64,000 nucleotides of DNA from Rhizobium sp. CIAT894 (GCF_000172795.2 NZ_CP020947.1:1801001-1865000); one strand, 5' to 3'; positions 8,710-17,926 are shown, counted from the first letter of the stretch. The notes: generated from the letters alone by a model not told the origin. Translations and numbers: made by a program.

Positions 8710-9663
8710 ATGCGGGTTTTGGTCATCGGAGCGACGGGCCATGTCGGGACCTACCTCGTTCCCCGTCTGGTGGAGGCGGGCTACGACGTCGTCACCATCA
8801 GCCGCGGCGCGGCAAAGCCCTATACTGCAAACCATGCCTGGGCTTTCGTCGATCAGCGCCAGATGGATCGGGCCGAGATGGAGCGGACAGGCGACTTCGG
8901 CCCGGCCGTGCGGGCAGTGAAAGCCGATATCGTCATCGACATGATCTGCTTCACTTTGGAAAGTGCCGAGCAGTTGGTGACGGCCCTGTCCGGGCATGTC
9001 GGCCACTTCCTGCATACCGGCACGATCTGGACCCATGGCTACCCCAGCGCCGTGCCGACACGGGAGGAGGCGCCGAAGTCTCCTTTCGGTGACTATGGTA
9101 TTCAGAAGGCGACGATAGAAACCTGTCTGCTGCAGCAGGCAAGGCTTCGCGGATTTCCGGCGACCATCATCCATCCCGGCCACATTGTCGGCCCCGGATG
9201 GGCGCCGCTCAACCCTGCCGGCAATTTCAATCTGCAGGTCTTTTCGACCCTTGCCCGTGGCGAAGCCCTGGCATTGCCCAATTTCGGCCTGGAGACCGTC
9301 CATCACGTCCATGCCGACGACGTGGCGGCGATGTTCATGGATGCGATCGCCAATTGGAATGCGTCGATCGGCGAAAGTTTTCACGCGGTTTCGGAGCAGG
9401 CGCTGACGCTTCGCGGCTATGCGGAAGCCATGTCGCGCTGGTTCGGGCGGCAGCCGAACCTCACCTTTGCGCCGTTCGACGCCTGGGCCACAGGCCAGAT
9501 GGCCGAAGATGCGGAGGCGACATGGGAGCATATCGCCCGCAGCCCGAATTGCTCGATCGCCAAAGCCAGACGCCTGCTTGGATATGCCCCGAGATACACC
9601 TCGCTGCAGGCAGTGCAGGAGGCGGTGGGATGGCTGGTCGGGCAGGGGCGGATCGAGACCTGA
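8710..9663 (+). CDS. NAD-dependent epimerase/dehydratase-like protein
   Basis: Extended short-chain dehydrogenase fold: Rossmann motif VIGATGHVGTYL at the N-terminus, and a YxxxK pair in YGIQKATIE that serves as the catalytic Tyr/Lys in the family. It resembles nucleotide-sugar epimerases and isoflavone-reductase-like proteins; the substrate cannot be told. The ATG at 8710 is chosen because AGGGAGG lies 8 nt upstream, while an ATG seven codons earlier overlaps that site. The gene stands alone and converges on the glycerate kinase gene 9 nt away. Confidence 0.82.
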   Translation: MRVLVIGATGHVGTYLVPRLVEAGYDVVTISRGAAKPYTANHAWAFVDQRQMDRAEMERTGDFGPAVRAVKADIVIDMICFTLESAEQLVTALSGHVGHFLHTGTIWTHGYPSAVPTREEAPKSPFGDYGIQKATIETCLLQQARLRGFPATIIHPGHIVGPGWAPLNPAGNFNLQVFSTLARGEALALPNFGLETVHHVHADDVAAMFMDAIANWNASIGESFHAVSEQALTLRGYAEAMSRWFGRQPNLTFAPFDAWATGQMAEDAEATWEHIARSPNCSIAKARRLLGYAPRYTSLQAVQEAVGWLVGQGRIET

Positions 9664-9672
9664 TCCGCCACT

Positions 9673-10938
9673 TTAACGGATCAGGATCGCCCTGAAATCA
9701 TTGACGTTGGTACCTGTCGGCCCGGTTTCGAAGAGGTCGCCGACGCTCGCAAAGCCCGAATAGCTGTCATTGCCGTCGAGCAGCCGGCGCGGATCGAGGC
9801 CGGCGGCGCGAAGGCGCCTCACCGTGCCGCCATCGGCAAAGGCGCCGGCATTGTCTTCGGAGCCGTCGATGCCGTCGGTGTCGGCCGCCAGGACATGAAT
9901 GCCCTCCTGTCCGTCGATCGCAAGCGACATGGCAAGCGCGAATTCACCGTTGCGCCCGCCTTTGCCGCCCTTGGCTCTCAGCGTCACCGTCGTCTCGCCG
10001 CCGGAAAGGATGACGACCGGTTTGGAAAACGGTCTGTTCCGGCCAAACACCTCGCGGGCGATTGCCGCATGTACCAGTGCCACGTCGCGCGATTCTCCCT
10101 CGATCGCATCCGAGAGGATGGCGGGCTCGATCCCTTGCGATTTTGCCAGGGCAGCGGCAGCCTCCAGCGATACGCCGGCCGAGGCGATGACGTGGTGCGC
10201 GTGCCGTAAGAAGACCGGATCGTCCGGCCGCGGTGCATCGGCCTTCGGCGAATTCAGATGGTTGAGTGCCGCCTGCGGCAGCTTGAGCCCGTATTGGCGG
10301 ACGATCTCCAGCGCCTCGTGCCGTGTCGAACCGTCCGGCACAGTCGGCCCGGAGGCGACATGGGCGGGGTTGTCGCCGGGAATGTCGGAGACGATCAGGC
10401 TGACGACCCTTGCTCTGGTTGCCGCCGCAAGTCTTCCGCCCTTGATGGTGGAGAGATGTTTGCGCACGACATTCATCGCCGAAATCGGCGCGCCCGAGGC
10501 AAGCAGCATTTCGTTGAGCGCAATCTCGTCTTCGAGGGTCAACCCCTCCGGCGGGGCAGGCAACAGGGCCGAGCCGCCGCCGCAGATCAGCGCGATCACC
10601 AGATCGTCTTCCGTCAGTCCGTTCACCGTCCCCATCAGCCGTTTTGCCGCGGCAAATCCTGCCGCATCGGGAACAGGATGGGCGGCCTCGATGATCTCGA
10701 TGTCGCGCGTTTCGCAGCCATAGCCGTAGCGTGTGACCACCAGGCCCTCGAGCGGTCCGTTCCAGACGCTTTCGAGCGCCCGAGCCATCTGCGCAGCACC
10801 CTTGCCGGCGCCGATCACCACGGTTCGTCCCTTAGGCCTGTCAGGAAGGTTCGCCTTGATGCCGGTCAGCGGGTCGGCGGCGCGAACCGCCGCGTCGAAC
10901 AGGCTTTTCAGGAAATCGCGGGGAGCGGATATCGTCAT
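9673..10938 (-). CDS. Glycerate 2-kinase (MOFRL family; GckA/TtuD-like)
   Basis: Cytoplasmic kinase phosphorylating D-glycerate, as in the serine cycle, glyoxylate and tartrate breakdown; older annotation calls the family hydroxypyruvate reductase TtuD. The protein has the DUF4147 N-terminal domain ([34 protein letters not shown]) and the C-terminal MOFRL domain ([29 protein letters not shown]). I start at the ATG at 10938, giving 421 residues; the frame is open to a TTG at 11001 but those extra residues are not conserved-looking. There are no neighbouring glycerate-pathway genes. Confidence 0.9.
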   Translation of the reverse strand: MTISAPRDFLKSLFDAAVRAADPLTGIKANLPDRPKGRTVVIGAGKGAAQMARALESVWNGPLEGLVVTRYGYGCETRDIEIIEAAHPVPDAAGFAAAKRLMGTVNGLTEDDLVIALICGGGSALLPAPPEGLTLEDEIALNEMLLASGAPISAMNVVRKHLSTIKGGRLAAATRARVVSLIVSDIPGDNPAHVASGPTVPDGSTRHEALEIVRQYGLKLPQAALNHLNSPKADAPRPDDPVFLRHAHHVIASAGVSLEAAAALAKSQGIEPAILSDAIEGESRDVALVHAAIAREVFGRNRPFSKPVVILSGGETTVTLRAKGGKGGRNGEFALAMSLAIDGQEGIHVLAADTDGIDGSEDNAGAFADGGTVRRLRAAGLDPRRLLDGNDSYSGFASVGDLFETGPTGTNVNDFRAILIR

Positions 10939-11132
10939 GAGTGTCTCTGCCTGGAGTGTCGATCGTGATGCGGACTGTGCCCATCGCCGCGCCGGCGTCA
11001 AGGTCGAAGGCGCGGCGGCGTGACGGCCGTAGACTGCAAATTTTGCTTCCTCGAAAGGAACGGATACGAAGGATAGAAAGCATTAACCATAGTCCCGTAG
11101 ACAACGAACAGGATCAAAGGAACCCGTGTTCG

Positions 11133-11432
11133 ATGGCTACTGAAATGACCGGCCGCCCCGTCGCCCCTCGTGAAGGCGTGGTGATTGCTTTTCCCTCCGG
11201 AACTGGAACTGCCAATATCGAGCGCTGCGCCCGTGAGCTCGGCCGGCGGCACGGCGCCGAGGCGATAGAATTCTGGAGGGCCGAATGCCGCAGGATCGCC
11301 GATCAGCTTCTGGCAGCCGGGATGCCGGAGAGTGATGTCGGCGAGCGGGTGCTGCAGTTTCAGCAGGATGTCCAGATCGAACTCGTCCTCAGCCATCAAA
11401 ACGGTCCGCTGCCGAAGTCTCAGAACCGATAG
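11133..11432 (+). CDS. DUF6074 family protein
   Basis: A 99-residue cytoplasmic protein with the pattern of DUF6074, common in Rhizobiales: VVIAFPSGT...NIERCARELGRRHG...EFWRAECRRIADQLLAAGMPE...VLQFQQDVQ. The function of the family is unknown. The open frame continues upstream to 10941, but the ATG at 11133 gives the family length. It is followed within 15 nt by the convergent esterase pseudogene. Confidence 0.75.
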   Translation: MATEMTGRPVAPREGVVIAFPSGTGTANIERCARELGRRHGAEAIEFWRAECRRIADQLLAAGMPESDVGERVLQFQQDVQIELVLSHQNGPLPKSQNR

Positions 11433-11446
11433 CGGCAATTCGCCGA

Positions 11447-12539
11447 CTACCGCAACAGCCCGGCGGAGCGGAGGGCGTCTTCGATGACCTTCTGAATGCC
11501 GCCGCGGTCGCTGGCCGCGGTGAATGGACCCACGGCGTTTTCAGCTTGCGCAGCAGAGGGTTTTGCGTTGCTGCGCTTTTCAAACGAGGCAACGAGACCC
11601 CAGGACCTGGCAATTTCGACGGTCGAGGAAATTCCGACGTCAAGCATGAAGGGGCCGCTTGTCCCATAGCCGGTGCCGACATCGAGCGGCGTGCCGTGAT
11701 CCATACCCGGCAATCATGTAGAGTTCGATCACCTCGACACCGTGTGCATCCGTCCAGACCCTTCGCTGATGCCGCCCGAAATCGTCGACGCGCGACGGCG
11801 ATACATTGACGCCGTGGACATGTCTCCATTGCTCGACGATCGCATTCGCATTGGATGGCAGGACGGTTCTGTCTGCGCTTCCCTGCCAGAGGGACAATGT
11901 CGGCCAGGGACCTTTGTGCCCTGAAGCGTTTCTCAACCGTAGCTGAAGCTCTCCGGCGCTCGGCCCGCCGTGACCGCGCATCCGGTCGAAGGCCTCGGGG
12001 ATGGTCGCGGCACTGGCATAGGGCAGGCCGGCAATAATCGCGCCGCCGGCAAAAACCTCCGGATAGGTGGCAAGCATGGCGGCGGCCATGGCGCCGCCGG
12101 CCGAAAGTCCGGTGACGAAAACGCGCCTGCTGTCGATATCGTATTCCCCCACGACCTTTGCGATCATCTGGCGAATGGAAAAGACCTCGCCGTGATCCCG
12201 TCTTATGTCCCCCGGGTTAAACCAGTTGAAGCAGAGGTTGGGATTGTTTGCCCGTCGTTGCTCGGGAAACAGCAGCGCAAAACCATAATCCTCTGCCAAT
12301 CGCGACCACCCTGACCCGATATCATAGCCTGATGCAGTCTGGGTGCAGCCGTGCAGGACGACGACCAAGGCCATGTTTTTCGCGCGTTTCGACGGCAGGT
12401 AAGTGTAGCCTCCCAATGCACCCGGGTTTGCACCAAATGCGTCCAAGGCGACAAGATCGGGATTTTCCTGCGTGGGGCGGGGGCGAAGCGTTCCTCGCAG
12501 CGCGGCAAGGCGTGCGATCGTGTCTGACATAGATCTCAT
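11447..12539 (-). pseudogene. PHB depolymerase family esterase, frameshifted near the C-terminus
   Basis: An alpha/beta-hydrolase of the poly(3-hydroxybutyrate) depolymerase/LpqC family: oxyanion-hole region VVVLHGCTQTASGYD, nucleophile Ser in VTGLSAGGAMAAAML. The first frame runs from the ATG at 12539 (GGAG 6 nt upstream) to about 11705, reading EVIELYMIAGY, then loses homology and stops at 11640. The missing end, MDHGTPLDVGTGYGTSGPF with the catalytic His, is in another frame (11447-11713). Removing one G from the GGG at about 11705 restores I-A-G-M-D-H-G-T. Either a real one-base insertion or a homopolymer sequencing error. Loss of the catalytic His would inactivate the first product. Confidence 0.8.
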
Positions 12540-12672
12540 AAAAGTCTCCGCCATCAGCTGCCGGGATGGCGGTGATGCCTGCCTAAACGTGTCAGTCGGC
12601 GGAAAGTTGCTGCGCTGCACAATATTTTCTGAATCACGGGTTTGCCGGCGCGCGGGCAGCTCGGCAGCGCGA

Positions 12673-12697
12673 GGAACTTCGGCCCGGAAATGGCGTT
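12673..12697 (+). promoter_or_regulatory. EcfG (general stress) promoter upstream of the iron-permease-like gene
   Basis: GGAAC (12673-12677) and CGTT (12694-12697) separated by 16 nt, an exact match to the alphaproteobacterial EcfG consensus, 50 nt before the start codon at 12748 and on the right strand. Confidence 0.7.
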
Positions 12698-12747
12698 GAT
12701 GTTGTCGATTGACGGCATGAATGCTGCGATCCAGCGAGGCTTTTCAA

Positions 12748-13155
12748 ATGTCGAACAAACCCAACTTCTTCTCTTCCTTTGCAACCGTCGTCGCCGATTT
12801 CTCGGGAAAGCCGTTCACCTTTGTCGCGGCTCTGACGCTGGTGATTGCCTGGGGGGTATCCGGCCCCTTTTTCGGCTATTCTGAAACCTGGCAACTGGTG
12901 ATCAATACGACCACGACCATTATCACTTTCCTGATGGTCTTTGTGTTGCAGAACAGCCAGAACCGTGACGGCAAAGCGGTTCAGGCCAAGCTGGACGAAC
13001 TCATCCTGACAAGCCAGGCCGCCAACAAGTTCGTCGGCATCGAGAAGTTGGACGAGGGTGAACTCAGAGAAATGAGCAAGACGCTTGCCGCGCAAGCCGA
13101 ATGCGTCGAGGAAAAAGCGGATGAGAAATCTGCCGCGGAGGCAGCCTCCACCTGA
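12748..13155 (+). CDS. Low-affinity iron permease family protein
   Basis: A 135-residue inner-membrane protein of the low-affinity iron permease family (PF04120 type): two hydrophobic helices (FVAALTLVIAWGVSGPFF and INTTTTIITFLMVFVL), then the family signature LQNSQNRDGKAVQAKLDELIL and an acidic C-terminal tail. The iron transport role comes from the yeast Fet4 founder; in bacteria it is unproven. The start at 12748 (MSNKPNFF) follows GAGG by 9 nt. It has an exact EcfG promoter and converges, 27 nt away, on a paralogue. Confidence 0.82.
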   Translation: MSNKPNFFSSFATVVADFSGKPFTFVAALTLVIAWGVSGPFFGYSETWQLVINTTTTIITFLMVFVLQNSQNRDGKAVQAKLDELILTSQAANKFVGIEKLDEGELREMSKTLAAQAECVEEKADEKSAAEAAST

Positions 13156-13182
13156 TGATGCATGTCGCCTCGATGCGACTTT

Positions 13183-13542
13183 TCAGTTCATCGTCTCTGA
13201 CATCTGGTCGTGGTGTTGCTGGCGCATTTCCTCAATGGCCTCGACTTCTTTCTTCTCAGCCGCAATCCAGTGATTTCCAGCCTTGCTTGATCGGATCAGT
13301 TCGTCGAGCTTGGTTTGGAGTGCCACCATATCCCGATTTTGGGAGTGCTGCACGAGCAGAAGAATAAAAAATATGATGAGCGTCCCTCCCATGTTGGTCA
13401 GCAGAAACCATTGCCGTGGGAAAGAAAAACTGACGCCCGCCGCCGCCCATATGGCGACAAACGCGACCAGCGTGACAGGGACCACGCGATGCCCCGCCCA
13501 CAAGACGGCGAAGTCGGAAATCTGTCGAAAACGCCAGCGCAT
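13183..13542 (-). CDS. Low-affinity iron permease family protein (paralogue)
   Basis: A 119-residue membrane protein with the same plan as its convergent neighbour: two helices (VTLVAFVAIWAAAGVSF and MGGTLIIFFILLLV), then LVQHSQNRDMVALQTKLDELI. The start at 13542 (MRWRFRQIS) has GGAG 6 nt upstream; the frame is open further but unsupported. An EcfG-like promoter lies at 13563-13587. The two genes have diverged well beyond a recent duplication. Function beyond the family name is unknown. Confidence 0.8.
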   Translation of the reverse strand: MRWRFRQISDFAVLWAGHRVVPVTLVAFVAIWAAAGVSFSFPRQWFLLTNMGGTLIIFFILLLVQHSQNRDMVALQTKLDELIRSSKAGNHWIAAEKKEVEAIEEMRQQHHDQMSETMN

Positions 13543-13562
13543 GCGGTTCTCCACAGCCCCTA

Positions 13563-13587
13563 AACGAAAGATGGAGCAGATGTTTCC
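13563..13587 (-). promoter_or_regulatory. EcfG-like promoter of the second iron-permease-like gene
   Basis: On the minus strand GGAAA (one mismatch to GGAAC), 16 nt, CGTT, located 21 nt before the chosen start codon at 13542. That leaves a very short leader, so a start slightly further in or a different promoter is possible. Confidence 0.5.
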
Positions 13588-13622
13588 ATCATCCAAGCTC
13601 AATACATTAAGTGCTGCGAACA

Positions 13623-13654
13623 GTCCAAAACCCGCATTTCCGCGGGTTTTGGAC
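13623..13654 (-). terminator. Perfect hairpin after the catalase gene
   Basis: GTCCAAAACCCGC and GCGGGTTTTGGAC, a perfect 13-bp inverted repeat with a 6-nt loop, 28 nt after the catalase stop. The AAAA/TTTT inside the stem resembles a terminator, although no T-run follows. Confidence 0.6.
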
Positions 13655-13682
13655 GACGAGCTGTTCCCATGGCCATCGACAT

Positions 13683-15797
13683 TCAATTCAGTTTGCCCGA
13701 CGGTTCGCGGCCCCAGACACGCAGTTTGCCAAGCGCTTTGACAAAGGCCGCGACATCTCCAGCCGCTCTAAGCGCAAGCACGCCCTCATCCAGGGAATCG
13801 GCAATTCCGGCTTTTTGCATGAGGGGCCGCGCTGTTTCCACATAGCCGATGAACTTGCAATGCACGAAGGCATCCGACACGAAGTCATGGGCCGTGGCCT
13901 CCTTCAGCAGATCGCTACTTCCCGCCGACGAGGGCAGCAGCGCGACGGCGTCGTAAAGCACCGAAGGTCCGCCGTCGATCATCTGATGCGCCTCGATCCA
14001 ATTGCCGTCCGAGAGCGTCACGCCGCCGATCTTTGGCGCGATCACTTCGAATGTTGCCTTCTGCTCGGTGACCTCGGCAAGCAGCGACTTGAAGATCGCG
14101 GCGTCGCTGCCGTCGGTGACAAGAATACCGAGCTTGCGTCCTTCGAACCGCTTCGGACCGCGCTCGACAATGCTGAGCGCCGGTGACGGCTCGAGATCCT
14201 GGCGCGTCGGCATGGCGGCATCGGCAGGCTTCGGCATCGATTTGAGGCCGAGAGCGTGGCCAACCTTGCTGGCCAGAGTCTCATCGATGTTCATGAGATG
14301 CGAGACCATGCGCTCGCGAATGACCGGTGTTTCGACCTTGCTCAATTCGAAGATCAGCGCTGCCGCAATATGGCGTTGCTCCGGCGGAGTCTGACTGATG
14401 AAGAACTGCCTGGCCTGGCTGTAATGATCGGCAAAGCTTTCCGGCCGCAACCGGACTTTGGCACCCTGCTCCTCGGCCGGGAAGTGACGATAGCCCTGAT
14501 CCAGCGACTCTCGCGGTCCCTGATTCCAGGAGTTCGGTTGGTAATTGACCCGTCCGACAGGATTGCGCATCGCCATGTGGCCATCCTGCTGGAAATTGTG
14601 GAAGGGACATTTCGGAGCGTTGATCGGCAGATGGGTGAAGTTCGGGCCGCCCAGACGTTTCAGCTGCGTATCGAGATAGGAGAAGTTCCGTCCTTGCAGA
14701 AGCGGGTCGTTGCTGAAATCGATGCCGGGCGGAACGTTCTGCGTCATGAACGCGACTTGCTCGGTCTCGGCGAAAAAGTTCTCGGGCATTCGGTCGAGCA
14801 CCAGACGGCCGACCGGTTTGACCGGCAGAACCTCCTCGGGAATGATCTTTGTCGGATCGAGGATATCGAAGTCGAACGCGTCGGCGAAATCCTGATCGAA
14901 AAGCTGCACGCAAAGTTCCCACTCCGGAAAGTTTCCTGACTGGATCGACTGCCAGAGGTCGCGGCGATGGAAATCCGGATCCGCACCATTGATCTTGACC
15001 GCCTCGTTCCAGGCCACGGATTGCAGGCCGAGTTTCGGTTTCCAGTGGAATTTGACGAAGGTCGATTCATCGGCCGCGTTGACGAAGCGGAAGGTGTGAA
15101 CGCCAAACCCCTCCATGAAACGGAAAGAGCGCGGGATGGCGCGGTCCGACATGACCCACATGATCATGTGCATGCTTTCCGGGGTGAGGGAGATGAAGTC
15201 CCAGAAATTGTCGTGCGCCGACTGCGCCTGCGGAAATTGCCTGTCGGGTTCCGGCTTTACGGCATGGATGATGTCCGGAAATTTGATCGCGTCCTGAATG
15301 AAGAAGACGGGAATGTTATTGCCGACCAGATCCCAATTACCCTGCTGCGTGTAGAGCTTCACCGCGAAACCGCGCACGTCGCGCGCCAGATCGAAGGACC
15401 CCTTGCTGCCGGCGACTGTCGAAAACCGCACGAAGGCCGGCGTCTTTTCGCCGGGCCGCTGGAAAAGATCGGCCCGGGTGTAGGCGGCTAGCGATTCATA
15501 GGTTTCGAAATAGCCGTGGGCGCCGTAGCCGCGCGCATGCACGACCCGCTCGGGGATGCGCTCGTGGTCGAAATGAAAGATCTTCTCGCGAAAATGGAAG
15601 TCATCGATGAGGGCGGGGCCGCGAGCGCCGAGACGAAGCGTATTCTGATCGTCGGAAACGGGGCCGCCCTGTGCTGTGGTCAGCACTGGCATGCCGTCCT
15701 CGGCAAACTGATGCAGCTCACCGCCTGCACCGCGGTGCAGTTTCTGATCATGAATCGTCGCGTTGTCCGAGGGCGAGGTCTTCGTCTTCTTGGCCAT
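13683..15797 (-). CDS. katE: Large-subunit monofunctional catalase HPII with DJ-1/PfpI-like C-terminal domain
   Basis: Haem catalase dismuting hydrogen peroxide in the cytoplasm. The 704-residue length and the C-terminal flavodoxin-like domain (about 560-704, after [25 protein letters not shown]) mark it as clade-2 HPII. Core motifs: the distal-His region [14 protein letters not shown] near residue 85, [13 protein letters not shown], and the proximal Tyr region [15 protein letters not shown]. The ATG has GGAG 7 nt upstream. The gene is surrounded by EcfG-promoter genes, in keeping with the general stress regulon, but I see no clean EcfG promoter in its own upstream region. Confidence 0.95.
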   Translation of the reverse strand: MAKKTKTSPSDNATIHDQKLHRGAGGELHQFAEDGMPVLTTAQGGPVSDDQNTLRLGARGPALIDDFHFREKIFHFDHERIPERVVHARGYGAHGYFETYESLAAYTRADLFQRPGEKTPAFVRFSTVAGSKGSFDLARDVRGFAVKLYTQQGNWDLVGNNIPVFFIQDAIKFPDIIHAVKPEPDRQFPQAQSAHDNFWDFISLTPESMHMIMWVMSDRAIPRSFRFMEGFGVHTFRFVNAADESTFVKFHWKPKLGLQSVAWNEAVKINGADPDFHRRDLWQSIQSGNFPEWELCVQLFDQDFADAFDFDILDPTKIIPEEVLPVKPVGRLVLDRMPENFFAETEQVAFMTQNVPPGIDFSNDPLLQGRNFSYLDTQLKRLGGPNFTHLPINAPKCPFHNFQQDGHMAMRNPVGRVNYQPNSWNQGPRESLDQGYRHFPAEEQGAKVRLRPESFADHYSQARQFFISQTPPEQRHIAAALIFELSKVETPVIRERMVSHLMNIDETLASKVGHALGLKSMPKPADAAMPTRQDLEPSPALSIVERGPKRFEGRKLGILVTDGSDAAIFKSLLAEVTEQKATFEVIAPKIGGVTLSDGNWIEAHQMIDGGPSVLYDAVALLPSSAGSSDLLKEATAHDFVSDAFVHCKFIGYVETARPLMQKAGIADSLDEGVLALRAAGDVAAFVKALGKLRVWGREPSGKLN

Positions 15798-15961
15798 CTA
15801 TCTTCTCCGGAAAGGGTGTGACCTAACCGAAGCTCAAAAATGACGACATGTTCCGCTCACCGCGAAATAAACTGCAACCTGGCGAAGGGCTGCGTCTAAA
15901 CAAGACTGCATAAAATAGGGCGCGGGGCCTTTCGACCCCGCGCCCCCGTTTCCGCCGGTTT

Positions 15962-16873
15962 TCAGAGCCGGCGTGCAACGATGAGATCCTCCTCTTCGTC
16001 GCGTTGCGATCCGCCAAACGCTGCGGCGGCAGAGGCGATGAAAGCCCCGATCAGAAGCGACAGCGAGCCGAGCAGGGCCGTCGTGGAGGCCGCCTTGCGT
16101 GCCTCGTCGGCAGCTTTCTGAGCGGCGACCTTGGCGTCGTCGATCCGCTTCAGCACCGTGTCGACGCGGGTGCGTGCATCGGCTTCGGAAAGGCCGGTTC
16201 GGGACGATACGATGGTGGCAAGATAGGCCTTGTCGTCATCGGGAATCTGGCCCTCTGCCGCGCCGTTGAGGAGGATGCGGGACACCTCGGATGTCGCCGC
16301 GGCATCATTGGACGTCGCCGCGGCGCGAGCCTGGTCAGGGCGCAGCAATGCGTCGGTAAAATAGGAGGTGGAAAGATCCACTGGCGAGGTTGCCGACGAA
16401 GCTGCTGCCGTGCCGGCGGCCGTGGCAGTCGATCCCACGACCGAGCCCGCGGCTTGTGCACCCGCGCCGGCCAGCGAGGTGAGCGATGATGCGAGAAACC
16501 CGGCGACGAAGACAGTAGCCAGAGCCCAGCTTAGGAAACCATGCGCCGTGTCACGGAAGAAAACCTCATCCGTGTGAACAGCCGCCCATTTCGTCCGCAG
16601 CCGGCCGGTAATATAGCCTCCGAGCGCCGAAGAGAGCCATTGCACGAGAACGAGCCAGATTGCCGCCGTCACGCCGAGTGTCCCGAGCGAACTGCTCTGC
16701 CCCGACCAGGGCGACACCATCGTCAACCCGAGGCCTGATCCGAGAAGCAAAAGGATCAGGGTCACGCCGATGGCCGCCGCGGCGCCCCCGAAGATAGGCC
16801 CCCAGGTCATGGCCGATTTGGAGGATTCGACCGGAGTGGCAACCTCTCCGGAACCTGTCATTGAAACCGACAT
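15962..16873 (-). CDS. Multi-helix membrane protein of unknown function
   Basis: A 303-residue inner-membrane protein. After a short hydrophilic start it has GPIFGGAAAAIGVTLILLLLGSGLGL, a second helix (TAAIWLVLVQWLSSALGGYITG), a third (GFLSWALATVFVAGFLAS), a long Ala/Ser/Thr-rich and then charged, probably extra-membrane, section (residues 130-260), and a last helix (TALLGSLSLLIGAFIASAAAAFGG). No family name is recalled. It is 9 nt downstream of the 25-residue membrane peptide gene and so probably shares its EcfG-type promoter, suggesting an envelope stress role. Confidence 0.75.
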   Translation of the reverse strand: MSVSMTGSGEVATPVESSKSAMTWGPIFGGAAAAIGVTLILLLLGSGLGLTMVSPWSGQSSSLGTLGVTAAIWLVLVQWLSSALGGYITGRLRTKWAAVHTDEVFFRDTAHGFLSWALATVFVAGFLASSLTSLAGAGAQAAGSVVGSTATAAGTAAASSATSPVDLSTSYFTDALLRPDQARAAATSNDAAATSEVSRILLNGAAEGQIPDDDKAYLATIVSSRTGLSEADARTRVDTVLKRIDDAKVAAQKAADEARKAASTTALLGSLSLLIGAFIASAAAAFGGSQRDEEEDLIVARRL

Positions 16874-16882
16874 GATCCATTC

Positions 16883-16960
16883 CTATCGCATAAACAGAGC
16901 CAGAAGAATGATGATAGGCAGTGGAACACCGAGCAGCCAAAGTAGAATACCGCGACCCAT
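16883..16960 (-). CDS. 25-residue single-helix membrane peptide
   Basis: The ORF encodes MGRG followed by an almost entirely hydrophobic stretch (ILLWLLGVPLPIIILLALF) and MR. A textbook RBS, AGGAGGT, lies 6 nt before the ATG, which is strong evidence of translation at this size. It is the first gene of a two-gene unit with the membrane protein at 15962, and a GGAAC-N17-GTT promoter lies 46 nt upstream. It is too short for most gene callers. Function is unknown; small stress-induced membrane peptides often bind a larger membrane partner. Confidence 0.72.
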   Translation of the reverse strand: MGRGILLWLLGVPLPIIILLALFMR

Positions 16961-17005
16961 GAGAGACCTCCTGTCAGGGCTGACGTTACGTTGTTGATGC
17001 CACTC

Positions 17006-17030
17006 AACTTTTAATCACAGCGTTTGTTCC
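17006..17030 (-). promoter_or_regulatory. EcfG-type promoter of the membrane-peptide operon
   Basis: Minus strand GGAAC, 17 nt, GTT, matching GGAAC-N17-GTT, 46 nt before the ATG at 16960. Confidence 0.65.
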
Positions 17031-17088
17031 CGGCCGGCTTGGCATTGGCAGGAGGACTTTTCCAACGCCAACCGATGCGCGGTTTCAG

Positions 17089-17352
17089 TCAATCGCGCGG
17101 CAGCTTTTCCAGCAGCAGCAGATTGTCGAGGTTGCCGCATTCTCGGCATTTGAGGCGCTTGGCCAGTCCGGCGAGAGACAGGTCAAAGCCGCAGCGCCGG
17201 GCAATGCTCCGCCGCTCGAGAGGTGTTTGGTGACCGCACGCGCCGCAGCGGGCGTGGATGACGAACCACTGCGGCAAGGTCGCCAGGGTTTGCTTTTCCT
17301 CGAGGCCATAGCCCTCAGGGGGCGTAAGCTCGATACTGCGGCGATGTTTCAT
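17089..17352 (-). CDS. Small zinc-ribbon-like protein
   Basis: An 87-residue protein with two CxxC pairs (ARCGACGHQT and LKCRECGNLD) about 30 residues apart, the usual plan of a structural zinc ribbon. The ATG overlaps the stop of the preceding ORF by four bases (ATGA), so it is translationally coupled. The family resembles short uncharacterised Rhizobiales proteins. Role unknown. Confidence 0.7.
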   Translation of the reverse strand: MKHRRSIELTPPEGYGLEEKQTLATLPQWFVIHARCGACGHQTPLERRSIARRCGFDLSLAGLAKRLKCRECGNLDNLLLLEKLPRD

Positions 17353-17558
17353 GACCGTCGGTAAGTCGCTCGCGATCCCGCCGCCGGACTGCGGCCTGTC
17401 ATCTCTTCCGTGAGGGCAAGCTGAAGCCGCAAGTGACGGCAATCCAGCAACAACGTCGTGATGGCGGCACGGACGTTCCCATCATGAAAGGCGACAACCG
17501 CGTCGACCTCTTCCCTCAGTGTTTCTTCTGCCAGTGTCTCGGCGATTTGCGGACGCAC
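17349..17558 (-). CDS. Small conserved-looking hypothetical protein, start uncertain
   Basis: Reads EEVDAVVAFHDGNVRAAITTLLLDCRHLRLQL, a pattern I associate with short Rhizobiales proteins of unknown function. The coordinates use a GTG at 17558 (69 residues). The same frame stays open and plausible (KTCIWITPKEIETVRPQ) up to a CTG at 17600 that overlaps the stop of the ORF before it (CTGA). The gene ends with an ATGA overlap into the zinc-ribbon gene, which supports real translation of the frame. Confidence 0.55.
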   Translation of the reverse strand: MRPQIAETLAEETLREEVDAVVAFHDGNVRAAITTLLLDCRHLRLQLALTEEMTGRSPAAGSRATYRRS

Positions 17559-17596
17559 GGTCTCGATCTCTTTCGGAGTTATCCAAATGCAGGTTT

Positions 17597-17827
17597 TCAG
17601 ATGGGCGGCCGCTTCGCCGATGTTCTTATTATGTTCTCCGCAGCAAACGAGTCAAGAGCGAGATATTCCGCGCAGCCCATCCCGGTGGCTTCCGTGAACG
17701 GGCGATAGGATGACCCGCCGAAACGGACGACCTGCGGTAAGGATAGGCGATTGCGCAATATGGACGGGAAATCTTGCGCTTCGGTGCTGACGCCGACCGC
17801 GGAGAGTACATATATGTTTTCAGGCAG
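17597..17827 (-). pseudogene. Small ORF without an ATG/GTG start near its beginning
   Basis: Seventy-six sense codons of plausible coding sequence (VRFGGSSYRPFTEATGMGC, then AEYLALDSFAAENIIRTSA) with Rhizobium-like codon use, ending in a stop that overlaps a CTG opening the next ORF. No ATG, GTG or TTG occurs in frame before a TTG deep inside; the first candidate is a CTG at 17827, after which the frame is open. It is either a rare CTG start, a gene broken at its 5' end, or chance. It completes a three-ORF head-to-tail set. Confidence 0.35.
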
Positions 17828-17926
17828 GGTGCTCTGGACGGAAATGAATGCGGGAAATTTCTCCTGTCATTTCCTGCTGGAGAGGCACCGATCGTTTTGG
17901 CCACAGCCTGAATTGGAGAAGCATCG

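Noticed and set aside
15798..15900. GGAAC followed by GGTT upstream of katE as an EcfG promoter
   Set aside because: The spacing is 21-22 nt, far outside 16-18.
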